A program made the position numbers and the translations under genes. Of a stretch of DNA of 8,518 nucleotides, positions 1 through 6,367 are shown piece by piece. How positions within the stretch are numbered: position 1 is the first letter of the stretch; every line of letters starts with the position of its first letter. Under the pieces are notes generated by a model that had not been told where the DNA came from, did not search any database, and was given only the letters and a program-made list of their open reading frames with translations. This DNA is from Porphyromonadaceae bacterium UBA7042 (GTDB taxonomy: Bacteria; Bacteroidota; Bacteroidia; Bacteroidales; Muribaculaceae), in contig DLAR01000019.1 of assembly GCA_002494015.1 (NCBI GenBank), forward strand, positions 1 to 8,518, written 5' to 3'.

Positions 1-223
1 GATTCTTCAACCATCGCAAAGGGGCACCTCTCCGAGGTGCATTGGTGTCTCGTGTGCTAAACCCCGATGGGGGCTGGTTTTAGTGGTGTGGGGATTAGTC
101 TAATTGGTCGGATTGGTCTAATTAGTCTAATGTGTCGAATTGGCCACATGGGGTTTCGTGTGGCATCGCCGCTCCGCGGCTCAATGTCACTGACTTAACG
201 AGTTTGCTATTGCGCCGCGATGG
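1..223. other. Gene-free, hairpin-rich region downstream of the left operon
   Basis: No convincing gene is seen here. The stretch lies just past the stop of the histidine phosphatase gene. It contains four hairpins: gcacctc/gaggtgc (24-30 with 34-40), ctaaa-cc/gg-tttag (57-63 with 76-83, one bulge), gccaca/tgtggc (143-148 with 159-164) and gccgc/gcggc (168-172 with 176-180). A 9-bp tandem repeat sits between the second and third. On the minus strand none of the stems is followed by a clear T-tract, so I cannot assign the operon terminator to any one of them. The whole could be a transcript 3' end or a dispersed intergenic repeat. Confidence 0.6.
94..147. repeat. 9-bp tandem repeat, about six units
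   Basis: Reading in register from 94, the units are attagtcta, attggtcgg, attggtcta, attagtcta, atgtgtcga and attggccac, giving a consensus of attRgtcta. The first four are close copies and the last two are degenerate. The tract lies outside any gene, between two hairpins. A period of 9 would keep a reading frame, but no gene covers it. It may be a slippage-prone spacer. Confidence 0.75.
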
Positions 224-1483
224 TTATAGTTTTGATTTCCAGTAGTCGCTGAGGACGGCCCAGTCGTAGAATCCGGGGGCGACAGCGGGAAGGGGGAGTG
301 TGGCGGGACGCTCGTTGTGGCGGATGTGGGCGAGGGTGCGCCCGTCGGTCGCGTCGCGGTAGAAAATAATCTGGAGATTGGCGGCCATGGGGGATGCCTT
401 GAAGTCCTGCCAAGCCTCGCAGTAAAGGACCGGGTCGCTCTCGGCGCATGAAAGTCCGTCGAGGTCCATCAGTGAGAGGAGGCGTATCAGGAATGTGTCA
501 TGGCCGAAGTGCAGCGACACTCCCGGCTCGCGGGACGAGGCCGCGTTGTCGCCGATTTCGATAAGCCGTCTCAGCAGAGACCTTGCGCTCAACGGGCCTG
601 TGTCACCGGCGGCCGTGGCGCGGCCGTGACGGTAGTACATTTCGTAATTTTTAGCCTGCCACAGGTTGAAAAGCTCGTCGGCGGTGAAGATGTCAAGCAG
701 TTGCTCGTCGAGGCCGGTCACGTCCTGAATGGCGATGGCGATGTCATAGAGAATCTTGGTGGCATATCCCGGATGGGTTATTTCGGCCGGGTCGACAAAG
801 AGTGCTGCCATCAGGCGGTCAGTCGGCACAACCGAGTCGCGGAACGCGCGCCACGACGTGCGCCACGCGGCGGTGTCTTTTCCCATCGCGACTGACTCGG
901 GTGAACGGTGGGCGATGAAGTCCATGTCGCCCGGGGTGGCATGTCGCTCGATGCGCAGCGAGGGGTTGCGTTCTTTCAGTCTCTCGCAGAACGCGGCCAT
1001 GCTGACGATGCAGCGCGGCTCGACCGACGAGCGGGCGATGACGAGTGCCGTGTCGGCAAAGAGGTGGGGAAAGCGGTCCATCATGCGCGAGGCTATGGCC
1101 TTGTGCTGCTGCTCGCCGAGCGGCGACAATTCGCCCGAGTGCCCGCGCGCATGGCGGCCTATGCGCCCGACGCGCTCCATGACATCGCGCCCGAGCGGGG
1201 TCAGGTTTCCGGCACGCTCCTGAATGGCGAAAATGGTGTCGGCGATGTCATATTGTTTCTCGTTGATGGCCCATCGGGATCCGTGCCGCCCGTAATGGGC
1301 GATGTAGAACGGTTTGAACCCGTCGGGAGCATCGGGGAGGGAGTCGGTAGTAAAAGGATAGGCGAAATATATGCCCCCGGCTTTCTCGGGGGTTTCGGCA
1401 ATCTCCTGTCGCATCTCGTCGCGTGTGATGGCTGCCGCCGACAGGGTTACGAGCGATAAAAACAGCGTGAACAGGCGGCTCAT
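224..1483 (-). CDS. Secreted histidine acid phosphatase (clade-2, phytase/MINPP-like)
   Basis: This is a 419-residue protein of the histidine phosphatase superfamily, clade 2. These enzymes hydrolyse phosphate monoesters through a phospho-histidine intermediate. Visible motifs are the catalytic RHGSR at residues 66-70 (nucleophile His67), a downstream Arg-Ser-Ser at 151-153 in the usual phosphate-pocket position, and the proton-donor pair His328-Asp329 in HFGHDT. The first 18 or so residues form a signal peptide ending in an Ala-rich stretch (SAAA) with no lipobox Cys, so the protein is probably periplasmic or exported. Length is normal for the family and the active site looks complete. The start ATG overlaps the stop of the upstream GH28-like gene as ATGA, which points to translational coupling. 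The substrate is not evident. MINPP-type enzymes usually carry HAE at the donor site, whereas this one has HD, so a general sugar-phosphate or phytate phosphatase is equally possible. Confidence 0.88.
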   Translation of the reverse strand: MSRLFTLFLSLVTLSAAAITRDEMRQEIAETPEKAGGIYFAYPFTTDSLPDAPDGFKPFYIAHYGRHGSRWAINEKQYDIADTIFAIQERAGNLTPLGRDVMERVGRIGRHARGHSGELSPLGEQQHKAIASRMMDRFPHLFADTALVIARSSVEPRCIVSMAAFCERLKERNPSLRIERHATPGDMDFIAHRSPESVAMGKDTAAWRTSWRAFRDSVVPTDRLMAALFVDPAEITHPGYATKILYDIAIAIQDVTGLDEQLLDIFTADELFNLWQAKNYEMYYRHGRATAAGDTGPLSARSLLRRLIEIGDNAASSREPGVSLHFGHDTFLIRLLSLMDLDGLSCAESDPVLYCEAWQDFKASPMAANLQIIFYRDATDGRTLAHIRHNERPATLPLPAVAPGFYDWAVLSDYWKSKL

Positions 1484-2850
1484 TTCGTTATCTCTGTGCA
1501 GTTGACAAACATCGGGGGCAGTCCGCCGTTGACGGTGAAGTCGCGCAGCGTGATGCGCGATGCGCAGTCGGCATAAAGTCCTACGTTGGGGGCCGAGACA
1601 AAACCTTCGCCCACACAGGGCCGGCGGTCAAACGTGCCGCCGGGATAGGGGGAGCGTTTCACGAAGTCGACTGTTACATTGTCGAATGTTATGCCTGAAA
1701 TTTTGCCCGGCTCGTCGCCGCCGATGAATATTCCGTTTTCGGTGACGCAGGTTATGTTGTTGAAACGGATGTCGCTGACCTTGCCGCATCGCCCCTCGGT
1801 GGCACCCTTGGGGAACCGCCATCCGGCATCCTTGTGGTTGCCGACGGCGCGTGGGTAGGAGGTTATGTAGATGGGTTCCGACTTGCCCCACCACACGTCG
1901 GAGAACAACCGGCAGTCTACCGCCATGTTGCTGAAGGTCACGTCGCTGACCGTTCCCTCGTCGCGGTTCTGAATGCCGATGCCACGGTTGCTCTCGGTGA
2001 TGATGCAGTTGTCAAAGAGGACACGGTTTATGCTGTCCATGTTCTCAGAGCCGATTTTGACGGCGCAGGAGCGGGAAGTCATGATGCAGTTGGTGACCAC
2101 GATGTCGCGGCATGGGCCGTATTGCTCAAACTCGCGGCGGTTCTTGAGGCAGATGCAGTCGTCGCCGCTCTCGATGAAGCAGCCGGTGATGCGCACCTTG
2201 CGCGAGTGGTCTATGTCGATGCCGTCGCCGTTGCGGATTTTAAGGTTGTTGAGCAGCGAGATGTCGCTGATGGCCACGTCGTAGCACCCGACGAGGTGGA
2301 TTGTCCAGTAGGCGCTGTTTCTGACAGTCACGTCGGTGATATTGACCTTGCGGGCATTGACGAGGGTGAGCACATGGGGTCGCGGGTCAAAGTCGGTCAC
2401 GGGTTTGAGCTCGTAGGAGTCGTCGAGTTCTTTCCCCATGAAAGCCACTCCGTTGCCGTCGATGGTTCCGGTTCCCGTAATCGAGATGTTCTCGATGTCT
2501 TTGCCCGAGAGCCACATCATCCCCTCGCCACGGTTGTCGCCAAAGGCGCTTTCGGTGTAGACAGCCTCGTCGGGGTTGGCAAGTAGCATCGAGTTAGGCT
2601 CGAAATGGAGGTTTACGAATGATTTCAGGTGAATCGGCCCTGCCAAGAATGTTTTTCCGGCAGGAAATATCACCGTGCCGCCGCCGTTCTGGCTGCAATG
2701 GTCGATGGCTTTCTGTATGGCGGCGGCATCGTCGGTCTTTCCGTCGCCTGCCGCTCCAAAATCGGTCACTGAATAGATGGTCGAGTCGTGCTGTCCCGCA
2801 CACGAGGCGAGAACGAGAAGCAATAATGTGATGAACGATATATTTTTCAT
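1480..2850 (-). CDS. GH28-like parallel beta-helix lipoprotein (polygalacturonase family)
   Basis: This 456-residue right-handed beta-helix protein is related to glycoside hydrolase family 28 (polygalacturonases and related pectin exo-enzymes). The N-terminus is a lipoprotein signal with lipobox LASC (Cys17), so it should be membrane-anchored after export. A pectate-lyase-3-type entry strand (VTDFGAAGDGKTDDAAAIQKA, about residues 28-48) leads into the helix. NGDGID (207-212) and SGDD (228-231) match the GH28 NTD and DD motifs, so the acidic residues Asp209, Asp230 and Asp231 are present. The GHG motif is replaced by RSC before KIGSE (260-269), and RIK appears as RGIGIQ (289-294), so the classical His and Lys are missing. 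This pattern resembles a divergent GH28 branch common in Bacteroidetes, as far as I recall. The gene starts 21 bases after the GH92 stop and overlaps the phosphatase by ATGA, placing it in the middle of the operon. The family is fairly sure; the substrate is unknown. Confidence 0.85.
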   Translation of the reverse strand: MKNISFITLLLLVLASCAGQHDSTIYSVTDFGAAGDGKTDDAAAIQKAIDHCSQNGGGTVIFPAGKTFLAGPIHLKSFVNLHFEPNSMLLANPDEAVYTESAFGDNRGEGMMWLSGKDIENISITGTGTIDGNGVAFMGKELDDSYELKPVTDFDPRPHVLTLVNARKVNITDVTVRNSAYWTIHLVGCYDVAISDISLLNNLKIRNGDGIDIDHSRKVRITGCFIESGDDCICLKNRREFEQYGPCRDIVVTNCIMTSRSCAVKIGSENMDSINRVLFDNCIITESNRGIGIQNRDEGTVSDVTFSNMAVDCRLFSDVWWGKSEPIYITSYPRAVGNHKDAGWRFPKGATEGRCGKVSDIRFNNITCVTENGIFIGGDEPGKISGITFDNVTVDFVKRSPYPGGTFDRRPCVGEGFVSAPNVGLYADCASRITLRDFTVNGGLPPMFVNCTEITK

Positions 2851-2871
2851 GAAATGAGATGTTTTAAACCC

Positions 2872-4371
2872 TTACAGCACAGCCGGAGGCAGGGTCTGTC
2901 CCCATTGCGAGGGGGAGGGGCCCATGACGAATTTCAGCGTCTTGCCGGCAAGGATGTCGTCGTGGGAGATATAGCTTTTGTCATAAGGGATGTCGTCGAG
3001 GGTCGCCGACTGGATGTAGATATTGGTCGGAGATGCGTTTTCGGCAATTATGGTGAATGTCTTGCCGTTTTCAAGGGCGATTTCGGCGCGGGGGAATGAC
3101 GGAGAGCCTATTATATAATAAGGTGTGGCGGGGCACACGGGGTAGAACCCGAGGGCGGCAAATATATACCATGCCGACATCTGTCCGGCATCGTCGTTGC
3201 CCGACAGTCCGCCGGGAACACCGAGGTATTCGGTCTCCAAGATGTGGCGCACGGCGCGCTGTGTCTTCCACGGCTCCCCGGCATAGTTGAACAGCCACGC
3301 TACCTGATGGCATGGTTCGTTGCCGTGCCAGTAGCGGCCCTCGGCATCGCTGAACTCGCGCGGGAGGAACGACGAGCGGTACAACGCGCTGTAAAACTTG
3401 GTCAGATCTTTGACGCTGCCTCCCTCGACGCTTATCAGGCCGAGGCGGCAGTCCCAGATGTCGGACAGCTCGCGACGGGTGCGGTCAAAGTCGTCGTGGG
3501 GGATTTCGGCCTCAAGGTTGGCCAGCGCGCCTGCCATGTCGGTGAACGACGAGGCCGCCCTGACTGTCACCGGGTCGGCGGTACCGTTGACACGGAACCT
3601 GACGTAGGCCCCGATGCCGGGTTGCTTTTCAATCACAGTGGCTCCGGCGACGACCGAGTCACCCGCGAATGTGCCCCATTCGGCGAGGTCGCGGTCGAGC
3701 TGTACGACAAAATATCCGGCATAACCCGCAGGCTCGCCCCATCCTTGGTAGATGCGGTGGACCGGGTTGTAGCCTCTAATCTGCCGTTTGGCAGTGTCGA
3801 CCTCGACATATCCGGCCCCCTCGTCGCTGTTGGGGTTCACGACGAGGTAGCCGTCGCCGGCGTTATCGTAGGTGAAACGGAAAATCGCGGCACGGAAGCG
3901 GCCTGTCATCTCGGCGGTAATACCTTCGTCGAGCAGTCGGTTGCGGTAGTAGGAAGGGGTGGAAACCTCGTGGGCGTGGTCGACGCGTGATGCTCGTGCT
4001 TCGGGGGAGCATCGCAGCGTTCCGGCGAGCGGCATGAGTGTCATCGAGCCATAATCCTGAGTGCATCCGCCGACAATCCAGTGGGAGTTGCGGAAACCTT
4101 GCAGCAGCGAGTCGAGGTAATAGTAGGGGGCGATGCATTTCTGCTCGGTGTCGCGGGTCTGCGGTGTCCAAAAGTTCATGCCGTGGGGTTCCAGAACGGC
4201 GGGAAGGCACTGGCCGAATTCTTCGGTGTTTTTGCCAAACAGTCCGGCAGTGCGAGTCTCGGACGGCGCGGTCCCGATGCGTGTCTCGACATATTGGACA
4301 GGCCGTCGCGACGTGGCACACGCCGCACATCCGAGTAACAGTATGCAGGTTAAAATGGTATTAGCTTTCAT
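2872..4371 (-). CDS. GH92-family lipoprotein with a large internal in-frame deletion
   Basis: This is a 499-residue relative of glycoside hydrolase family 92 (calcium-dependent exo-alpha-mannosidases). The N-terminus is a lipoprotein signal (MKANTILTCILLLGCAAC; lipobox LLGC at residues 11-14 is most likely). The N-terminal beta-sandwich is recognisable: YVETRIGT, FWTPQT, GFRNSHW, QDYGSMTLMP, TPSYYRNRLLDEGITAEMT. The C-terminal motifs are also present: HGNEPCHQVAWLFNYAGEPWKTQ-type residues from about 349, and GNDDAGQMSAWYIF from about 391, which carries the Asp pair of the family's base site. Family members are usually about 740-770 residues. Here FSDAEGRY runs directly into W-HGNEP (Trp codon at 3328-3330), so about 240-250 residues are missing, including the EGNxW segment that holds the catalytic Glu in characterised members. 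The reading frame is intact. I chose the ATG at 4371 because it follows the -7 element; an in-frame ATG at 4389 lies upstream of it. First gene of a three-gene operon. It may be inactive as a mannosidase, or an assembly artefact. Confidence 0.85.
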   Translation of the reverse strand: MKANTILTCILLLGCAACATSRRPVQYVETRIGTAPSETRTAGLFGKNTEEFGQCLPAVLEPHGMNFWTPQTRDTEQKCIAPYYYLDSLLQGFRNSHWIVGGCTQDYGSMTLMPLAGTLRCSPEARASRVDHAHEVSTPSYYRNRLLDEGITAEMTGRFRAAIFRFTYDNAGDGYLVVNPNSDEGAGYVEVDTAKRQIRGYNPVHRIYQGWGEPAGYAGYFVVQLDRDLAEWGTFAGDSVVAGATVIEKQPGIGAYVRFRVNGTADPVTVRAASSFTDMAGALANLEAEIPHDDFDRTRRELSDIWDCRLGLISVEGGSVKDLTKFYSALYRSSFLPREFSDAEGRYWHGNEPCHQVAWLFNYAGEPWKTQRAVRHILETEYLGVPGGLSGNDDAGQMSAWYIFAALGFYPVCPATPYYIIGSPSFPRAEIALENGKTFTIIAENASPTNIYIQSATLDDIPYDKSYISHDDILAGKTLKFVMGPSPSQWGQTLPPAVL

Positions 4372-4376
4372 CGCCC

Positions 4377-4384
4377 CAAAGTTA
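4377..4384 (-). promoter_or_regulatory. Bacteroidetes-type -7 promoter element of the GH92/GH28/phosphatase operon
   Basis: On the minus strand the sequence reads TAACTTTG, an exact match to the TAnnTTTG consensus of Bacteroidetes primary sigma-factor promoters. No clear TTTG -33 element is seen about 20 bases upstream. Only five bases (GGGCG) separate it from the ATG at 4371, so transcription would begin at or within a few bases of the start codon. It also lies directly after the T-tract of the preceding terminator. Confidence 0.6.
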
Positions 4385-4387
4385 CGC

Positions 4388-4431
4388 AAAAAAAAACTGC
4401 GATTTATCTTGTTTTTGTAGCGTTAAATCGC
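4388..4431 (-). terminator. Rho-independent terminator of the MFS transporter gene
   Basis: Sixteen bases after the transporter stop, the minus strand reads GCGATTTA, a 17-base loop, TAAATCGC (8 perfect pairs, 4424-4431 with 4399-4406), then AG and nine consecutive T (4396-4388). Stem plus T-tract is the classical layout. The loop is longer than usual, so an operator for the following operon is a second possibility. Confidence 0.7.
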
Positions 4432-4446
4432 GATGCACAGACAAAA

Positions 4447-5631
4447 TCAGTCATCGCTCGCCTTCCTGTCAGACAGCTGTTTTAGACTCATCTTTTTCTC
4501 GTAATAATATAGTGTATAGAGGGCGGCCGCGCCGATGACGGCGCATGGGATTCCGGCCAAGGCGGGGGAAGCCAGTCCGAATCCGCGTCGGATGACATAG
4601 CCGCCCAAGGCTGCTGCGACAGCGTTGGAAACATTGAACGCAATCTGGATTCCCGCGCCTCCGAGCATCTCCCCGCCCTTGGCATAACGGACGATGAGGT
4701 ATTGCAACGGTCCTCCGATGCCGAAAAGAAGTCCCGGGGCGACGAATGCAAACAGCAACGACGGGATTCTGTCGGCGGCCAACAGGTACATCGGCGGCAA
4801 CATCAGGATGGCGATCGTGGCAATGACGGCGGTGACGATGGAGGGGGAGTAGCGGTCAGACAGCCGTCCGGCCACATAGTTGCCGACCACCATTCCTGCG
4901 CCCACCAATATCATGATCAGCGTCATCGACGATTCGGAGAAACCGGCCACCTTTGTCATAATCGGTGATATGTAGCTCAACCAGCAATAGATGCTTGCCT
5001 GACCGAAGAACACCCCGGCATATATGAGCCACGGGGCACGGTTGGAAAGAAAGCGGAACTGGCCTTTTACGCCAGTGTCGGGCAATGGCGACAATGGTGG
5101 CACCCAGCTGCGGATGGAGATGAATGTAACCAGTCCCGTCACGGCGACGATTCCGAAGGGGAGCCGCCACGAGAGAATCTGGCACAAAAAGGTGAATGCC
5201 GGCACGCCGACGAGGTTGGCGACCGTCATGCCGCCGATGAGTACGGCGACTGCCGATGCTCCTTTACCCTTGTCGGCCAGTCGTGAGCAGACGATGGCTC
5301 CGGCTCCGAAAAATGCGCCGTGGGGAAGTCCGGCGATAAATCTCGCGGCAAGGAGGCAGCCGTAATTGGGCGACACGGCGACCAGTGCGTTTCCGGCGGT
5401 TATCACTGCGGCAAGCAGCAACATCAGTCGGCGCAGCGGTAATTTGCGCAGAAACAGCAGCGACGGGGCACCGACGGCCACACCGGCCGAATAGGCTGAA
5501 ATCAGGTGTCCGGCCTCGGTGATGCTGATGCCTAAATCAGAGGCAATATCGCTCAGGATTCCCATCATCCCGAATTCGACTATCCCGAGCGCGAATGTGC
5601 CGAATGCAAGCGATAGTAACGATTTCTTCAT
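4447..5631 (-). CDS. AraJ-type MFS efflux transporter (DHA1 family)
   Basis: This 394-residue polytopic inner-membrane protein has about 12 hydrophobic segments and belongs to the major facilitator superfamily, drug:H+ antiporter 1 group, AraJ/YdhP branch. These proteins export small molecules such as sugars, nucleosides or drugs using the proton gradient. The diagnostic block is RFIAGLPHGAFFGAGAIV (residues 97-114) followed by GGMTVANLVGVP (133-144) and SWRLPF (154-159). A motif-A-like GRLSDR (255-260) lies in the second half. The start at 5631 (MKKSLLSLAFG) begins the first membrane segment directly; an in-frame ATG 20 codons upstream would add a polar, Cys-containing tail and overlap the inverted repeat, so I reject it. 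The gene stands 63 bases after the DUF4294 gene and has its own terminator. A gapped inverted repeat sits in the upstream gap. The substrate cannot be read from the sequence. Confidence 0.9.
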   Translation of the reverse strand: MKKSLLSLAFGTFALGIVEFGMMGILSDIASDLGISITEAGHLISAYSAGVAVGAPSLLFLRKLPLRRLMLLLAAVITAGNALVAVSPNYGCLLAARFIAGLPHGAFFGAGAIVCSRLADKGKGASAVAVLIGGMTVANLVGVPAFTFLCQILSWRLPFGIVAVTGLVTFISIRSWVPPLSPLPDTGVKGQFRFLSNRAPWLIYAGVFFGQASIYCWLSYISPIMTKVAGFSESSMTLIMILVGAGMVVGNYVAGRLSDRYSPSIVTAVIATIAILMLPPMYLLAADRIPSLLFAFVAPGLLFGIGGPLQYLIVRYAKGGEMLGGAGIQIAFNVSNAVAAALGGYVIRRGFGLASPALAGIPCAVIGAAALYTLYYYEKKMSLKQLSDRKASDD

Positions 5632-5651
5632 AAAACAATCTTTTTTAGACA

Positions 5652-5676
5652 CACCTGTTTTTATATATGACAGGTG
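5652..5676. promoter_or_regulatory. Gapped inverted repeat upstream of the MFS gene, possible operator
   Basis: Perfect 7-bp arms cacctgt (5652-5658) and acaggtg (5670-5676) are separated by 11 AT-rich bases. The repeat lies 21-45 bases before the transporter start. On the minus strand a TTTG at 5690-5693 sits about 21 bases before a TATATAAA-like stretch inside the repeat, so the repeat may enclose a weak -7 element. Neither side is followed by a T-tract, which argues against a terminator. Operator is inference. Confidence 0.4.
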
Positions 5677-5694
5677 GAGAATAACGCACAAATT

Positions 5695-6351
5695 TTATAG
5701 CTGTCCCAGCTCGACCTTGGTTGCGACGCGCTCGATGATGGCGTCTTTGCGGTCCTTGTCGGGGTTGTAGCCGGTCTTGAGGTTCACACCGAAAAAGCGG
5801 CCGAAAGTCTGCCAGAACCCGGCGCGGAACGAGCCGAGGAACGCTTTGAGAATGTTGTAGCTTGACTGGTTGGTCTCGCGGTTGATGAGTTTTATGAGCA
5901 TCTGGGCCTGAGACTTAGTGAATTTTTTCAAGACAGGCTTGTATTGCTCGAAAACCGCCGACTCCATCTCTTTCAAGTGCTTTTCGCGCTCGGCCTGAGT
6001 GGGGAATGTCTCGATATACTCGTAAGTCTCTATTAGTGTCTCGCAGATGAGCTTGGCATAGGGGAGAGTCTTTTTGACATCTCTGACCGTTTTCCAGTAA
6101 AATTCCTCCTCTTTCTTGTTTTTGAATTTCAGTTCGGGAAAAACGGTCACCTCGCTCAGAACAAGCATGAGTGTTTCCTCGCCGTCGATGTCGGTGTAAT
6201 AGTATCCCTGAATCGGTTTTACGCGCCCGCTGCCTGCCTGTGGTTCCGACTCGGTGTCAAGCGCGGTCTGCCCTGCTGCCATGAAGAAGCACAATGCACA
6301 GGTGACGGTGCATAGCATCAGTCGCTTTATGTCAATCAGAGGATAACGCAT
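5695..6351 (-). CDS. DUF4294 domain-containing exported protein
   Basis: This 218-residue protein matches what I know of the Bacteroidetes family DUF4294, which has no assigned function. Residues 1-28 form an N-terminal signal or anchor (hydrophobic 11-26, ending MAAGQT); a Met at residue 12 is an alternative start. The conserved domain runs from about 43 to 190. It begins with GRVKPIQGYYYTDIDGEET and continues with FPELKFKNKKEEEFYWKTVRDVKKTLPYAK, then a long charged helical region (100-160) and a Phe/Gly-rich segment (GSFRAGFWQTFGRFFGVNLKTGYNP, about 173-197). It looks periplasmic or membrane-associated. It begins 16 bases after the nadB stop, so it is probably cotranscribed with nadB, but nothing in the sequence links it to NAD metabolism. 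The family call is fairly sure; the role is unknown. Confidence 0.82.
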   Translation of the reverse strand: MRYPLIDIKRLMLCTVTCALCFFMAAGQTALDTESEPQAGSGRVKPIQGYYYTDIDGEETLMLVLSEVTVFPELKFKNKKEEEFYWKTVRDVKKTLPYAKLICETLIETYEYIETFPTQAEREKHLKEMESAVFEQYKPVLKKFTKSQAQMLIKLINRETNQSSYNILKAFLGSFRAGFWQTFGRFFGVNLKTGYNPDKDRKDAIIERVATKVELGQL

Positions 6352-6367
6352 TAAGAGAAGTGGTGGC

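Noticed and set aside
57..83. Terminator of the left operon
   Set aside because: A bulged GC-rich hairpin exists, but no T-tract follows on the minus strand, so I left it as an unassigned hairpin.
1834..2586. 250-codon open frame on the plus strand opposite the GH28-like gene
   Set aside because: It is a shadow of a GC-rich gene: the minus strand has clear motifs, while this product is an Asp/Val/Ala-rich composition with no recognisable domain. The same applies to the plus-strand frames at 908-1459, 3244-3990 and 7220-7963.
4372..4389. Upstream ATG giving a GH92 protein six residues longer
   Set aside because: It lies upstream of the -7 element and adds MRNFGA before a typical lipoprotein signal, which fits less well than the ATG at 4371.
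5652..5676. Terminator of the nadB-DUF4294 transcript
   Set aside because: The stem is only 7 bp with an 11-base loop and is followed on the minus strand by TGTCTAAAAAAG, not a T-tract.
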